Shown one piece after another: positions 55,433 through 64,000 of a DNA stretch of 64,000 nt (its first letter is position 1; every line of letters begins with the position of its first letter). The stretch covers positions 2,666,001 through 2,730,000 of the forward strand of contig NZ_CP012640.2 in NCBI RefSeq assembly GCF_001412595.2, given 5' to 3'. This stretch comes from Massilia sp. WG5. Lineage in GTDB: Bacteria > Pseudomonadota > Gammaproteobacteria > Burkholderiales > Burkholderiaceae_D. A model generated the notes under the pieces. It worked only from the letters and a program-made list of their open reading frames with translations, was not told where the DNA came from and did no database searches. The position numbers and the translations under genes are program-made.

Positions 55433-57484
55433 ATGTCCACGCAAGCAAACAGCCAGCAAGCCGCCATCCTCCAATCTCCCAACAAGGTCAAGCTGATCGA
55501 CGCCGTGGCCGGCGCCGGCAAGACCACCACGCTGGCGATGGAGGCGCGCCAGGCCTGCGCCGACGGGCTGTCCGGGCGCGCCATCCTGGCCCTGTGCTTT
55601 TCGCGCGGCGCGCGCCTGCGCTTCCATGAAAAGCTGAAGGAAGAAGTATCGGAGGACAGCGCCACCTTCGTGATGACGGTCGAGGACTTCGCGCGCCAGC
55701 TGATCGAGGACCTGGCCGAGAAGGGCCGCATTACCCGGCCTGTCATCCACCAGGACGTCGAGGGCATCCGCGGCGAACTAGTCGCTGCCGCCGACCGCGT
55801 CTGGCAGCGCTACCAGGAACGCGGCATCCGCAGCGACTTCAATTTCGGCCTCGACGAGAACAACCAGCACCTGGACGACATCGCGCGCCGCCTGGCCCAG
55901 CTGAAGGCCGCGCTGGCGACCGGGGCCTTCGCGCCGAAGGACAATGCCTCCCACGACGACGACGCCCTGGACGACGATGCCGCGGACTATGACGAAAGCG
56001 GCGACGGCGACCTGGCCGGCCAGCCCGATCCGGTCGCGGACATCATCCGCGAATACGAGGCGGCGCGCCATCCCTACCCCGAGGAATTCCGCTGGCAGGG
56101 CCCGAACGATGCGGTGACCGACCTGGTCTACCTGCTGCAGCGCCAGCCCGCGCTGGCCCAGGACCTGCGCCGCTGGTCGCTCTACCTGGTCGACGAATGG
56201 CACGACGTGAACGCGGCCGAGTTCGAACTGCTGGCGCGGCTGCGGCGCGGCGCGCGCCTGGTGGTGGCCGGCGACAAGGACCAGACCATCAACCGCGACC
56301 GCGGCGCCGATCCGGTCTTTTCCGGCCAGCGTTTCGCGGACACCTACCGCGCCGACGGCAAACGCTTCCCGCTGGGGATGTCCTACCGCTTCGGCCAGGA
56401 TGCCGCCGTGCTGGCGGACGGCCTGACCCACAACGGCTGCGAAGGCCGCCCCGACCGCGACACCCTGGTGCGCCGCGTCGCCTACGATCCGTCGCAGCCG
56501 GGCGACTGCGCGCGCCTGGTGGCCGACACCATCCGCACCGCGCTGGCGAAGGGCCGGCCCAAGCCGAGCAACCGCGACTTCGCCGTGGTGCTGCGCGACG
56601 TCGACCAGAGCATCGAGATCGAGACCGCGCTGATGGAAGCGAAGATCCCGTACAAGTGCGACGGCTTCGAGACCTTCCTGCTGCTGCCGGAGATCCTGCT
56701 GCTGCGCGGGATCCTGCACTACGTGGGCAACGACTACAGCGCCCTGCGCGGCCATGCCGAGACCTGCGTGCAGATGGTGCTGGCGCTGTCGCGCTACTTC
56801 TATCTCACGCGCGACCCGAAGCACTGGAACCTGCAGTGGGGCGAGCGCCAGTCGGTGCTGGCGTATGCGCAGCAGGAAGTACGGCGCACACCGGAGGTGC
56901 TGAAGAGCTTCTTCGACGGCGCCCTGCTGCGCGAGACCGAGTTCGACAGCCCGCAGGCGCGCCAGTCCAAGAACCTGATCCGGCCGGTGATCGCGCGCAT
57001 GGCCTCGCTGGCCGGCTCCGCGACCGCCTACGAACTGCTGACCATGCTGCGCAAGGAGGTCGACCTGCACGACGCCACCAGCCGCGCCTTCGTCAGCCGC
57101 GACCGCGTGGCCTCGGCACGGCGCTCGATCGACGCCTTCCTGCGCTTTGCATCGAGCCACGGCCAGGTGCCGGCGGCCGAGTTCCTGGCCACCCTGACGC
57201 ACATGGAAAACGACGTCGCGCTGGTGCGCAGGTCGAAGAATGCCAACAGCATCGGCACGCGGCGCAGCCTGGTGCGGGTCACCACCATCCAGGCGGCCAA
57301 GGGGCGCGAGTGGCCTTATGTTCTGGTGCCCTTCCTGGCGCAGGACGAGTTCGTGCGGACCAGGGATGCCGCCAATGAGGTGCGGCATCTGTATGTGGGT
57401 TTGACGCGGGTGATGAAGGAACTGGTGCTGTTCGAACCGGATGAGGGGCATGCCGACAGGCGCCTGGCTTACCTGAATAGTTAG
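55433..57484 (+). CDS. UvrD/Rep-like DNA helicase
   Basis: A 683-residue superfamily-1 helicase. Walker A AVAGAGKTTT (24-33), Walker B LVDEWHDVN (residues 252-260) where the canonical UvrD motif is VDEFQDTN; Trp and His replace Phe and Gln. Other motifs include VVAGDKDQTI and the VI region RHLYVGLTRVMKELVLF. An acidic insert (DDDALDDDAADYDESGDGD) lies at about 180-200. Compared with UvrD it lacks much of the 1B/2B region, being closer in size to small SF1 proteins. Stand-alone gene with a REP-like palindrome after it. Role in repair or in plasmid/defence contexts is open. Confidence 0.85.
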   Translation: MSTQANSQQAAILQSPNKVKLIDAVAGAGKTTTLAMEARQACADGLSGRAILALCFSRGARLRFHEKLKEEVSEDSATFVMTVEDFARQLIEDLAEKGRITRPVIHQDVEGIRGELVAAADRVWQRYQERGIRSDFNFGLDENNQHLDDIARRLAQLKAALATGAFAPKDNASHDDDALDDDAADYDESGDGDLAGQPDPVADIIREYEAARHPYPEEFRWQGPNDAVTDLVYLLQRQPALAQDLRRWSLYLVDEWHDVNAAEFELLARLRRGARLVVAGDKDQTINRDRGADPVFSGQRFADTYRADGKRFPLGMSYRFGQDAAVLADGLTHNGCEGRPDRDTLVRRVAYDPSQPGDCARLVADTIRTALAKGRPKPSNRDFAVVLRDVDQSIEIETALMEAKIPYKCDGFETFLLLPEILLLRGILHYVGNDYSALRGHAETCVQMVLALSRYFYLTRDPKHWNLQWGERQSVLAYAQQEVRRTPEVLKSFFDGALLRETEFDSPQARQSKNLIRPVIARMASLAGSATAYELLTMLRKEVDLHDATSRAFVSRDRVASARRSIDAFLRFASSHGQVPAAEFLATLTHMENDVALVRRSKNANSIGTRRSLVRVTTIQAAKGREWPYVLVPFLAQDEFVRTRDAANEVRHLYVGLTRVMKELVLFEPDEGHADRRLAYLNS

Positions 57485-57507
57485 CCCGTCGTCTGAATAG
57501 CTGGCAT

Positions 57508-57533
57508 GTCGTCCCCGCGCAGGCGGGGACGAC
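57508..57533. repeat. REP-like palindrome
   Basis: Perfect stem GTCGTCCCCGC-GCAG-GCGGGGACGAC between the helicase gene and paaZ, the same unit as the pair at 6490-6571. It lies between convergent genes and may terminate both. Confidence 0.8.
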
Positions 57534-57540
57534 GGTGCTA

Positions 57541-59592
57541 CTACCCGCGCTTCTGCACCAGCGTCAGAATGTCATAACTCGCCACCAGCTCGTCATGCTG
57601 GTTGGTCACCTGCACATCCCACGCCACCACGCCCTGCCCGCGACCCTGTTCGTCCGTGCGGTTGCGGTCCACCTTGCGCTTGCAGGTGAGGCGCGCGCGG
57701 ATGGTGTCGCCGATCGCCACCGGGGCCACGAAGCGCAGGTTGTCCAGGCCGTAGTTGGCCAGCACCGGGCCCGGGGCCGGCGAGACGAACAGGCCGGCCG
57801 CCGCCGACAGCACGAAGTAGCCGTGGGCGATGCGCTTGCCGAATTGCGTGTCCCTGGCCGCGATCTCGTCGAAGTGCATGTAGAAGTAGTCGCCCGAGAC
57901 GCCGCCGAAGTTGACGATGTCCGCCTCGCTCACGGTGCGGCGGTGGGTCAGCAGCGAATGACCGATTTCCAGGTCTTCGAAGCAGCGGCGGAACGGGTGG
58001 ACCTCCGTCTCCTTGACCTCGGCGCCGCGCACGTACTCGCCCGTCACCGCGGTCAGCATGGTCGGCGAACCCTGCACCGCGGCGCGCTGCAGGAAGTGCT
58101 TGACTGCGCGGATGCCGCCCAGCTCTTCGCCGCCGCCGGCGCGCCCTGGACCGCCGTGCTTCAGTTGCGGCAGCGGCGAGCCGTGGCCGGTCGAATCGAC
58201 GGCCGCGACACGGTCGAGGATGTGCACGCGGCCGTGCGAGGCGGCCGCCACCGGCACCGCATGCGCCGCGACCGCCGGGTCCTTCGTCACCAGGGTCGTC
58301 ACCAGGCTGCCCTTGCCGCGCGCCGCCAGCGCCAGGGCCTCGTCGATGTCGCGGTAGCTCATCATGGTGCTGACCGGGCCGAAGGCTTCGACGTCGTGCA
58401 CCGCGTCGTTGTCCATGCCGTTGCGGCACAGGATCAGGGTCGGCGAGAAGAAGGCGCCATTGCCGCAGCCTTCACCCACCGGCTTGAAGCCGTCGCGGGC
58501 GCTGAACAGGACCTCGTTGCCGCGCGCGAGCATCTCGACCCGCTCGCTGACGTCGCGGTGCTGGTCCATCGAGGCCAGCGCGCCCATGCGCACGCCCTCG
58601 ACCTTCGGATTGCCGACCACGATTTTGGCCAGGCGCGCCCGCAGGCGCTCGCCCACGGCGTCGACATGCTGCTCGGGCACGATGATGCGGCGGATCGCCG
58701 TGCACTTCTGGCCGGCCTTGCCGGTCATCTCGCGCGCGACTTCCTTCACGAACAGGTCGAATTCCTCGTCGTCCGGGCTCACGTCCGGCGCCAGGATCGC
58801 GCAGTTGAGCGAGTCGGCTTCGGCCGTGAAGGGCACGGCTTCGCGGATCAGGTTCGGGTTGGCGCGCAGCTTGGCGGCGGTGTCGGCCGAGCCGGTGAAG
58901 GTGACGGCGTCGAAGCCGCCCAGGCGGTCCAGCAGGTCACCGGTGCTGCCGATCACCAGTTGCAGGCTGCCTTCCGGCACAAGGCCCGATTCCATCATCA
59001 TCTTCACGGTGGCGTGGGTCAGGTAGCTGGTGGCGGTGGCCGGCTTGACGATGCAGGGCATGGCGGCCAGGAAGCTGGGCGCGAATTTCTCCAGCATGCC
59101 CCAGATCGGGAAGTTGAAGGCGTTGATGTGCACCGCCACGCCGCCGCGCGGCACCAGGATGTGGGTGCCGGCGAAGCCGCCGCGCTTGCCCAGCGCCATG
59201 GCCGGGCCTTCATGCAGCACGTTCGACGACGGCAGCTCGCGCGAGCCCATGCTGGCATAGGCGAACAGGGTGCCGATGCCGCCTTCGACGTCGACCCAGC
59301 TGTCCGGGCGGGTGGCGCCGGTCAGGTGCGAGACTTCGTACAGCTCTTCCTTGCGCTCCATGAGGTACAGCGCCAGGGCCTTCAGGCGCTGGGCGCGCGT
59401 CTGGAAGTCCAGCCGCATCAGTTCGGGAACGCCGCTCTTGCGGGCATAGGTGAGCGCCTCGTCGAAGTCGATCTTTTCCGCGTGGGTGTGGAAGACCAGC
59501 TGGTTGTCCAGGGCGCTGTGCAGCGGCTGGTGGGCTTCCTGGCCGTGCCAGCGGCCGGCGATGTAGCTTTGCAGGGTCGAAGGGGTGTGCAT
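57541..59592 (-). CDS. paaZ: Phenylacetate degradation bifunctional protein PaaZ
   Basis: Oxepin-CoA hydrolase / 3-oxo-5,6-dehydrosuberyl-CoA semialdehyde dehydrogenase, 683 residues. N-terminal aldehyde dehydrogenase with catalytic C297 (GQKCTAIRR) and general base E258; C-terminal MaoC-like hydratase domain with GGVSGDYFYMHFDEIAARD. It performs ring-opening in aerobic phenylacetate catabolism. Last gene of the visible paa operon, 13 bp after paaY. A compact REP-like palindrome follows its stop. Confidence 0.93.
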   Translation of the reverse strand: MHTPSTLQSYIAGRWHGQEAHQPLHSALDNQLVFHTHAEKIDFDEALTYARKSGVPELMRLDFQTRAQRLKALALYLMERKEELYEVSHLTGATRPDSWVDVEGGIGTLFAYASMGSRELPSSNVLHEGPAMALGKRGGFAGTHILVPRGGVAVHINAFNFPIWGMLEKFAPSFLAAMPCIVKPATATSYLTHATVKMMMESGLVPEGSLQLVIGSTGDLLDRLGGFDAVTFTGSADTAAKLRANPNLIREAVPFTAEADSLNCAILAPDVSPDDEEFDLFVKEVAREMTGKAGQKCTAIRRIIVPEQHVDAVGERLRARLAKIVVGNPKVEGVRMGALASMDQHRDVSERVEMLARGNEVLFSARDGFKPVGEGCGNGAFFSPTLILCRNGMDNDAVHDVEAFGPVSTMMSYRDIDEALALAARGKGSLVTTLVTKDPAVAAHAVPVAAASHGRVHILDRVAAVDSTGHGSPLPQLKHGGPGRAGGGEELGGIRAVKHFLQRAAVQGSPTMLTAVTGEYVRGAEVKETEVHPFRRCFEDLEIGHSLLTHRRTVSEADIVNFGGVSGDYFYMHFDEIAARDTQFGKRIAHGYFVLSAAAGLFVSPAPGPVLANYGLDNLRFVAPVAIGDTIRARLTCKRKVDRNRTDEQGRGQGVVAWDVQVTNQHDELVASYDILTLVQKRG

Positions 59593-59605
59593 TTGCTTGT
59601 CTCCT

Positions 59606-60196
59606 TTACTTTTTCGGTTTGTGCGGCTCGTCGAACACCATTCGCCCGCGCCCAGGCTCTACTTCCGTGAACGCCTCGACCTCGCGCAGCGACTGCATCG
59701 ACCTCACTGCCAGGTCGTGATACTGCCGCGTCCCGTAACTCTTCCACGCAATCTCGTCGTCCGACACCGCGCGCACCACCTTGGCCGGCGCGCCCAGCAC
59801 CAGGCTGCGCGGCGGGATCGCCATGCCGGCCTTCACGAAGCTCGCTGCGCCGACGATGGATTCCGCGCCGACCACCGCCTTGTCCATCACCACCGCATTC
59901 ATGCCGACCATCGCATTGCGCCCGACCCGGCAGCCATGCAACACGGCGCCGTGGCCGATGTGGCCGTCCACCTCGACCACCGTGTCGTCTTCCGGGAAGC
60001 CGTGCATCACGCAGGTGTCCTGCAGGTTCGCGCCCTCTTCCAGTACCAGGCGGCCGAAGTCGCCGCGCAGCGAGGCCAGCGGGCCGACGTAGCAGCGCGG
60101 GCCGACGATCACGTCGCCGATCAGCACCGCGGTCGGGTGCACGTAGGCGGTCGGGTGCACGACCGGGCGGATGCCGTCGATTTCATAGACCGGCAT
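59606..60196 (-). CDS. paaY: Phenylacetate pathway protein PaaY
   Basis: A 196-residue left-handed beta-helix protein of the gamma-carbonic-anhydrase family. Hexapeptide repeats ([44 protein letters not shown]) and conserved His residues are visible. PaaY is a thioesterase that clears dead-end CoA esters in the phenylacetate pathway. It is one base from the end of the thiolase gene and precedes paaZ. The C-terminal tail [19 protein letters not shown] is typical. Confidence 0.88.
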   Translation of the reverse strand: MPVYEIDGIRPVVHPTAYVHPTAVLIGDVIVGPRCYVGPLASLRGDFGRLVLEEGANLQDTCVMHGFPEDDTVVEVDGHIGHGAVLHGCRVGRNAMVGMNAVVMDKAVVGAESIVGAASFVKAGMAIPPRSLVLGAPAKVVRAVSDDEIAWKSYGTRQYHDLAVRSMQSLREVEAFTEVEPGRGRMVFDEPHKPKK

Positions 60197-60197
60197 G

Positions 60198-61403
<1,206 letters not shown>

Positions 61404-61414
61404 GGAAAGTCTCC

Positions 61415-62731
61415 TCAGTTCTGTTGGTTGCGCTGGTCGACCACGCGCCGGGCCTTGCCCGTCAGCGAGCGCTCGATGCCTTTCGCAGGCAGCAGGTTCA
61501 CGCTGGTCGTCACGCCGATGAAGGTCTTGATGCGGTGCTGCAGCTCGCCGGCGAGCGTCTTCACCATGTCATGCGGAACTTCCTGGTCGCGCAGCTCGCA
61601 GCGCACTTCCAGCTTGTCGAGGTGGCCATCCTTCGTCACCACCAGCTGGTAGTGCGGGGCCAGCGCCGGCATCTGCAGCACCTGTTCCTCGACCTGGCTG
61701 GGGAACACGTTCACGCCGCGGATGATCAGCATGTCGTCCGAACGCCCGGTGATGCGGCCCATCCGGCGCATCGAACGCGAGGTCGGCGGCAGCAGGCGCG
61801 TCAGGTCGCGGGTGCGGTAGCGGACGATCGGCAGGGCTTCCTTGGACAGCGAGGTGAACACCAGCTCGCCCTCGGCGCCGTCGGGCAGCACTTCGCCCGT
61901 ATCCGGGTCGATGATCTCGGGGTAGAAATGGTCTTCCCAGATCACCGGGCCGTCCTTGCTCTCGATGCATTCGCTGGCCACGCCCGGGCCCATCACTTCC
62001 GACAGGCCGTAGATGTCGACCGCATCGATGCCGGCGCCCTCCTCGATCTCGCGGCGCATGGCGTCGGTCCAGGGTTCGGCGCCGAAGATGCCGACCTGCA
62101 GCGACGACGAGGCCGGGTCGATCCCCTGGCGCTTGAATTCCTCGACGATGTTCAGCATGTACGAGGGCGTGACCATGATGATCGAAGGCTTGAAGTCCTG
62201 GATCAGCTGGACCTGCTTTTCGGTCTGCCCGCCCGACATCGGCACCACGGTGCAGCCCAGGCGCTCGGCGCCGTAGTGGGCGCCCAGTCCGCCCGTGAAC
62301 AGGCCGTAGCCGTAGGCGATGTGGACCATGTCGCCGGGACGGCCGCCGGCCGCGCGGATCGACCGCGCCACCAGGCCGGCCCAGGTGTCGATGTCGCGCC
62401 GGGTGTAGCCGACCACCGTCGGCTTGCCGGTGGTGCCGGAGGATGCATGCACGCGCACCACCTGCTCGCGCGGCACCGCGAACAGGCCGAACGGGTAGTT
62501 GTCGCGCAGGGTCTTCTTTTCGGTGAAGGGAAACTTCGCCAGATCGGACAGGGTCTTCAGGTCCTCCGGGTGCACGCCTGCTTCGTCGAAGGCGCGGCGG
62601 TAGTGCGCCACGTTCTCGTAGGCGTGCCGCAGCGTTTGCTTCAGGCGCTCGAGCTGCAGGGCCTGCAGTTCGTCGCGGCTGGCGCGCTCGATCGGATCGA
62701 GATCGCCGGGTTGGGGAATGCGCTGCACCAT
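61415..62731 (-). CDS. paaK: Phenylacetate-CoA ligase
   Basis: First enzyme of aerobic phenylacetate degradation, forming phenylacetyl-CoA with ATP. 438 residues; ATP-binding SSGTTGKPTVVGY, YGLSEVMGPGVA and the flexible C-terminal domain with GRSDDMLIIRGVNVFPSQVE and the catalytic lysine near KGIERSLTGKARRV. The start at 62731 (MVQRIPQPGDLDPIE) matches PaaK. It lies 11 bp before paaJ. Clear orthologue. Confidence 0.95.
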   Translation of the reverse strand: MVQRIPQPGDLDPIERASRDELQALQLERLKQTLRHAYENVAHYRRAFDEAGVHPEDLKTLSDLAKFPFTEKKTLRDNYPFGLFAVPREQVVRVHASSGTTGKPTVVGYTRRDIDTWAGLVARSIRAAGGRPGDMVHIAYGYGLFTGGLGAHYGAERLGCTVVPMSGGQTEKQVQLIQDFKPSIIMVTPSYMLNIVEEFKRQGIDPASSSLQVGIFGAEPWTDAMRREIEEGAGIDAVDIYGLSEVMGPGVASECIESKDGPVIWEDHFYPEIIDPDTGEVLPDGAEGELVFTSLSKEALPIVRYRTRDLTRLLPPTSRSMRRMGRITGRSDDMLIIRGVNVFPSQVEEQVLQMPALAPHYQLVVTKDGHLDKLEVRCELRDQEVPHDMVKTLAGELQHRIKTFIGVTTSVNLLPAKGIERSLTGKARRVVDQRNQQN

Positions 62732-62743
62732 GCTATGTCTCCT

Positions 62744-63187
62744 TTAAACTTCCGCCACCATGCCGTTCACGCGGTGGGACTTGCCGCGGAAGAGCGCCAC
62801 CTTGCGCCCTTCCTCGTTCGTGACCACGATGTCGTAGACACCGGTCTTGCCGGACAGCGCCTGCTCGACCGCCTCGGCCGTCAGCAGCTCGCCTTCGCGG
62901 CCCGGCGCCAGGTAATCGATGCTGCAGCCGGCGCCGACCGTGTTGAAATTGTGCGAGTTGCAGGCGAAGGCGAAGGCGCTGTCGGCCAGCATGAAGATGT
63001 AGCCGCCGTGGCAGGTGCCGTGGCCGTTCAGCATGTCGCCGCGCACGCGCATGCTCATGCGCGCATAGCCGGGACGGATCGCATCCAGCGTCATGCCCAG
63101 CTGCCGGCTGGCCGGGTCGCGTTCGTACATGGTCCTGCCGGCCAGCTCGGCCAGCGCTTGTGCGCGCTCTTGAACATCAAACTGCAT
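62744..63187 (-). CDS. paaI: Phenylacetate-CoA thioesterase PaaI
   Basis: A 147-residue hotdog-fold thioesterase. Signature GHGTCHGGYIFMLADSAFAF with the catalytic Asp, and the C-terminal NEEGRKVALFRGKSHRVNG. PaaI removes stalled CoA esters in the phenylacetate pathway. It starts inside the 3' end of the preceding gene: ATGCAGTTTGA overlaps the paaH stop by 11 bases. 12 bp separate it from paaK. Confidence 0.92.
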   Translation of the reverse strand: MQFDVQERAQALAELAGRTMYERDPASRQLGMTLDAIRPGYARMSMRVRGDMLNGHGTCHGGYIFMLADSAFAFACNSHNFNTVGAGCSIDYLAPGREGELLTAEAVEQALSGKTGVYDIVVTNEEGRKVALFRGKSHRVNGMVAEV

Positions 63188-64000
63188 GGAATCGGGCTCC
63201 TCTCGGATTGGCTGCGAGCTTGCGGCGCAGCAGCGGCGAGACGCGGTAGCGGTCTTCGCCATAGGTGTCGGCCAGGTTGTGCAGCACCCTGACGATGTGG
63301 CACAGGCCGACCGCATCGGCCCAGGCCAGCGGCCCGCGCGGGTAGTTCACGCCCTTCTGCATCGCGATGTCGACGGCGCGTGCGCTGCACACGCCCTGGT
63401 TGACGGCGTCGGCCGCCTCGTTGGCCAGCATGGCGACGGTGCGCATCACGGCCATGCCGGGCACGTCGTCGAGGTGGGTGACCGTGAAGCCGGCGGCCTG
63501 GAACATGCCGACCGCGGCGCGCCAGGCCTCTTCGCTGCACTGGTCGGCTTTCGCCAGCGCGATGCGGGTGGCCCTGGCCGGGTCCAGCAGCAAATCGAAC
63601 AGCACCGTGTTCGGGCAGTTGTCGTCCAGCGCACGCTGGGTCGCGCTGCGGCCGTCGGTCATGAAGATGGCGGCGCCGCGCACGTGGAAGGCCGGCGCCT
63701 CGATCGCGTCGACGCCATCCAGCAGGCCCGGATGGGTGATCGATACGCCGGCCTCGGCCAGGCGTGCGCTCAGCACCTCGTGCAGGGCTTCGAAGAGCGG
63801 CTCCGGATCCTTGTGCGTGCGGGTCACGCGCACGGTCGGCGGCGGCTCCACGGCCGGCTCGGCCTGGGGCACGGGTGCCGCGGCGTTGTCGCCGTAGCGG
63901 TAGAAGCCGCGGCCCGACTTGCGGCCGAGGAAGCCGGCGTTCACCAGTTCCTGCTGCAGCACCGACGGCGTGAAGCGCGGGTCGTGGAAGTAGGCCTTGA
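63177..64000 (-). CDS. paaH: 3-hydroxyacyl-CoA dehydrogenase PaaH (partial)
   Basis: C-terminal part of a 3-hydroxyacyl-CoA dehydrogenase; the NAD-binding N-terminus is beyond the window. Visible are VNAGFLGRKSGRGFYRYG, typical of the C-terminal domain of this family, and a second domain copy (VPGMAVMRTVAMLANEAADA, KGVNYPRGPLAWADAVGL) that marks the long PaaH form. It oxidises 2,3-dehydroadipyl-CoA-derived hydroxyacyl-CoA. It is upstream of paaI with an 11-base overlap. The frame continues to the window edge. Confidence 0.9.
   Translation of the reverse strand, partial: KAYFHDPRFTPSVLQQELVNAGFLGRKSGRGFYRYGDNAAAPVPQAEPAVEPPPTVRVTRTHKDPEPLFEALHEVLSARLAEAGVSITHPGLLDGVDAIEAPAFHVRGAAIFMTDGRSATQRALDDNCPNTVLFDLLLDPARATRIALAKADQCSEEAWRAAVGMFQAAGFTVTHLDDVPGMAVMRTVAMLANEAADAVNQGVCSARAVDIAMQKGVNYPRGPLAWADAVGLCHIVRVLHNLADTYGEDRYRVSPLLRRKLAANPRGARFHAV

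Noticed and set aside
57535..59670. A 711-codon plus-strand frame opposite paaZ
   Set aside because: An antisense shadow typical of high-GC genes: it is His/Arg/Val-biased, has no domains, and the true gene is intact on the other strand. The same applies to long frames opposite pilS, ffh, parC, proS and the helicase.

Overview
The window looks like a chromosomal segment of a high-GC betaproteobacterium of the Oxalobacteraceae (Massilia/Telluria/Duganella type). The grounds are uniformly G/C-rich third codon positions, the protein sequences of ParE/ParC, Ffh, ProS, DUF1841 and PP0621-family proteins, and the many secreted hydrolases. This assignment is inferred from protein style, not from a marker tree. 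No phage, transposase, integrase, CRISPR, rRNA or tRNA was found.

Layout. 1-6.4 kb: start of class I nrdA with a good NrdR-box candidate, the PilS/PilR two-component pair, a PP0621 protein and a YpjD/CcsA-like membrane protein. 6.5-10.8 kb: a sulfonate/nitrate/taurine-type ABC importer and an NHL-like lipoprotein, lying between ypjD and ffh and bordered by palindromic repeats. 10.8-12.8 kb: ffh and a SWIB protein with a histone-like tail. 12.8-17.5 kb: a TSUP permease plus two PhoA-type phosphatases, divergent from a LysR regulator with a clear operator between them. 17.5-25.8 kb: lytic transglycosylase, proS, rppH, a protein with two retropepsin domains, DUF1841, a SulP permease and two small cytochromes c. 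26-28.6 kb: a MoxR-GNAT-VWA operon.

28.6-34.05 kb: the most interesting block. It is a tightly packed minus-strand operon: ATP-grasp ligase, OlsB-like N-acyltransferase, LplT-like lysolipid transporter, SAM methyltransferase and PlsC/OlsA-like O-acyltransferase, followed by a CPBP protease gene. OlsB plus OlsA suffices for ornithine lipid, so the ligase, transporter and methyltransferase suggest a modified aminolipid pathway. Its promoter resembles those of two secreted Lys/Ala-rich proteins at 45-46 kb, suggesting one envelope regulon.

34-52.8 kb: DUF4142, VOC and amidotransferase genes, then parE-parC with a LexA-like box upstream. Next come a DsbC / LifO-like / NTF2-like cluster, an EXORDIUM-like secreted protein with a long leader, the two Lys/Ala-rich proteins, an M64 peptidase, a CPBP protease, a secreted cyanophycinase and argH. 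A second promoter type appears twice (EXORDIUM leader; between dsbC and parC), where it may drive a small RNA of about 110 nt. 52.8-53.8 kb: an AT-rich islet with one nucleoside-deoxyribosyltransferase-like gene, a candidate acquired immune effector. 53.8-57.5 kb: KTSC, HAD, cupin and UvrD-like genes. 57.5-64 kb: phenylacetate catabolism genes (paaH, I, K, J, Y, Z), the first cut by the window end.
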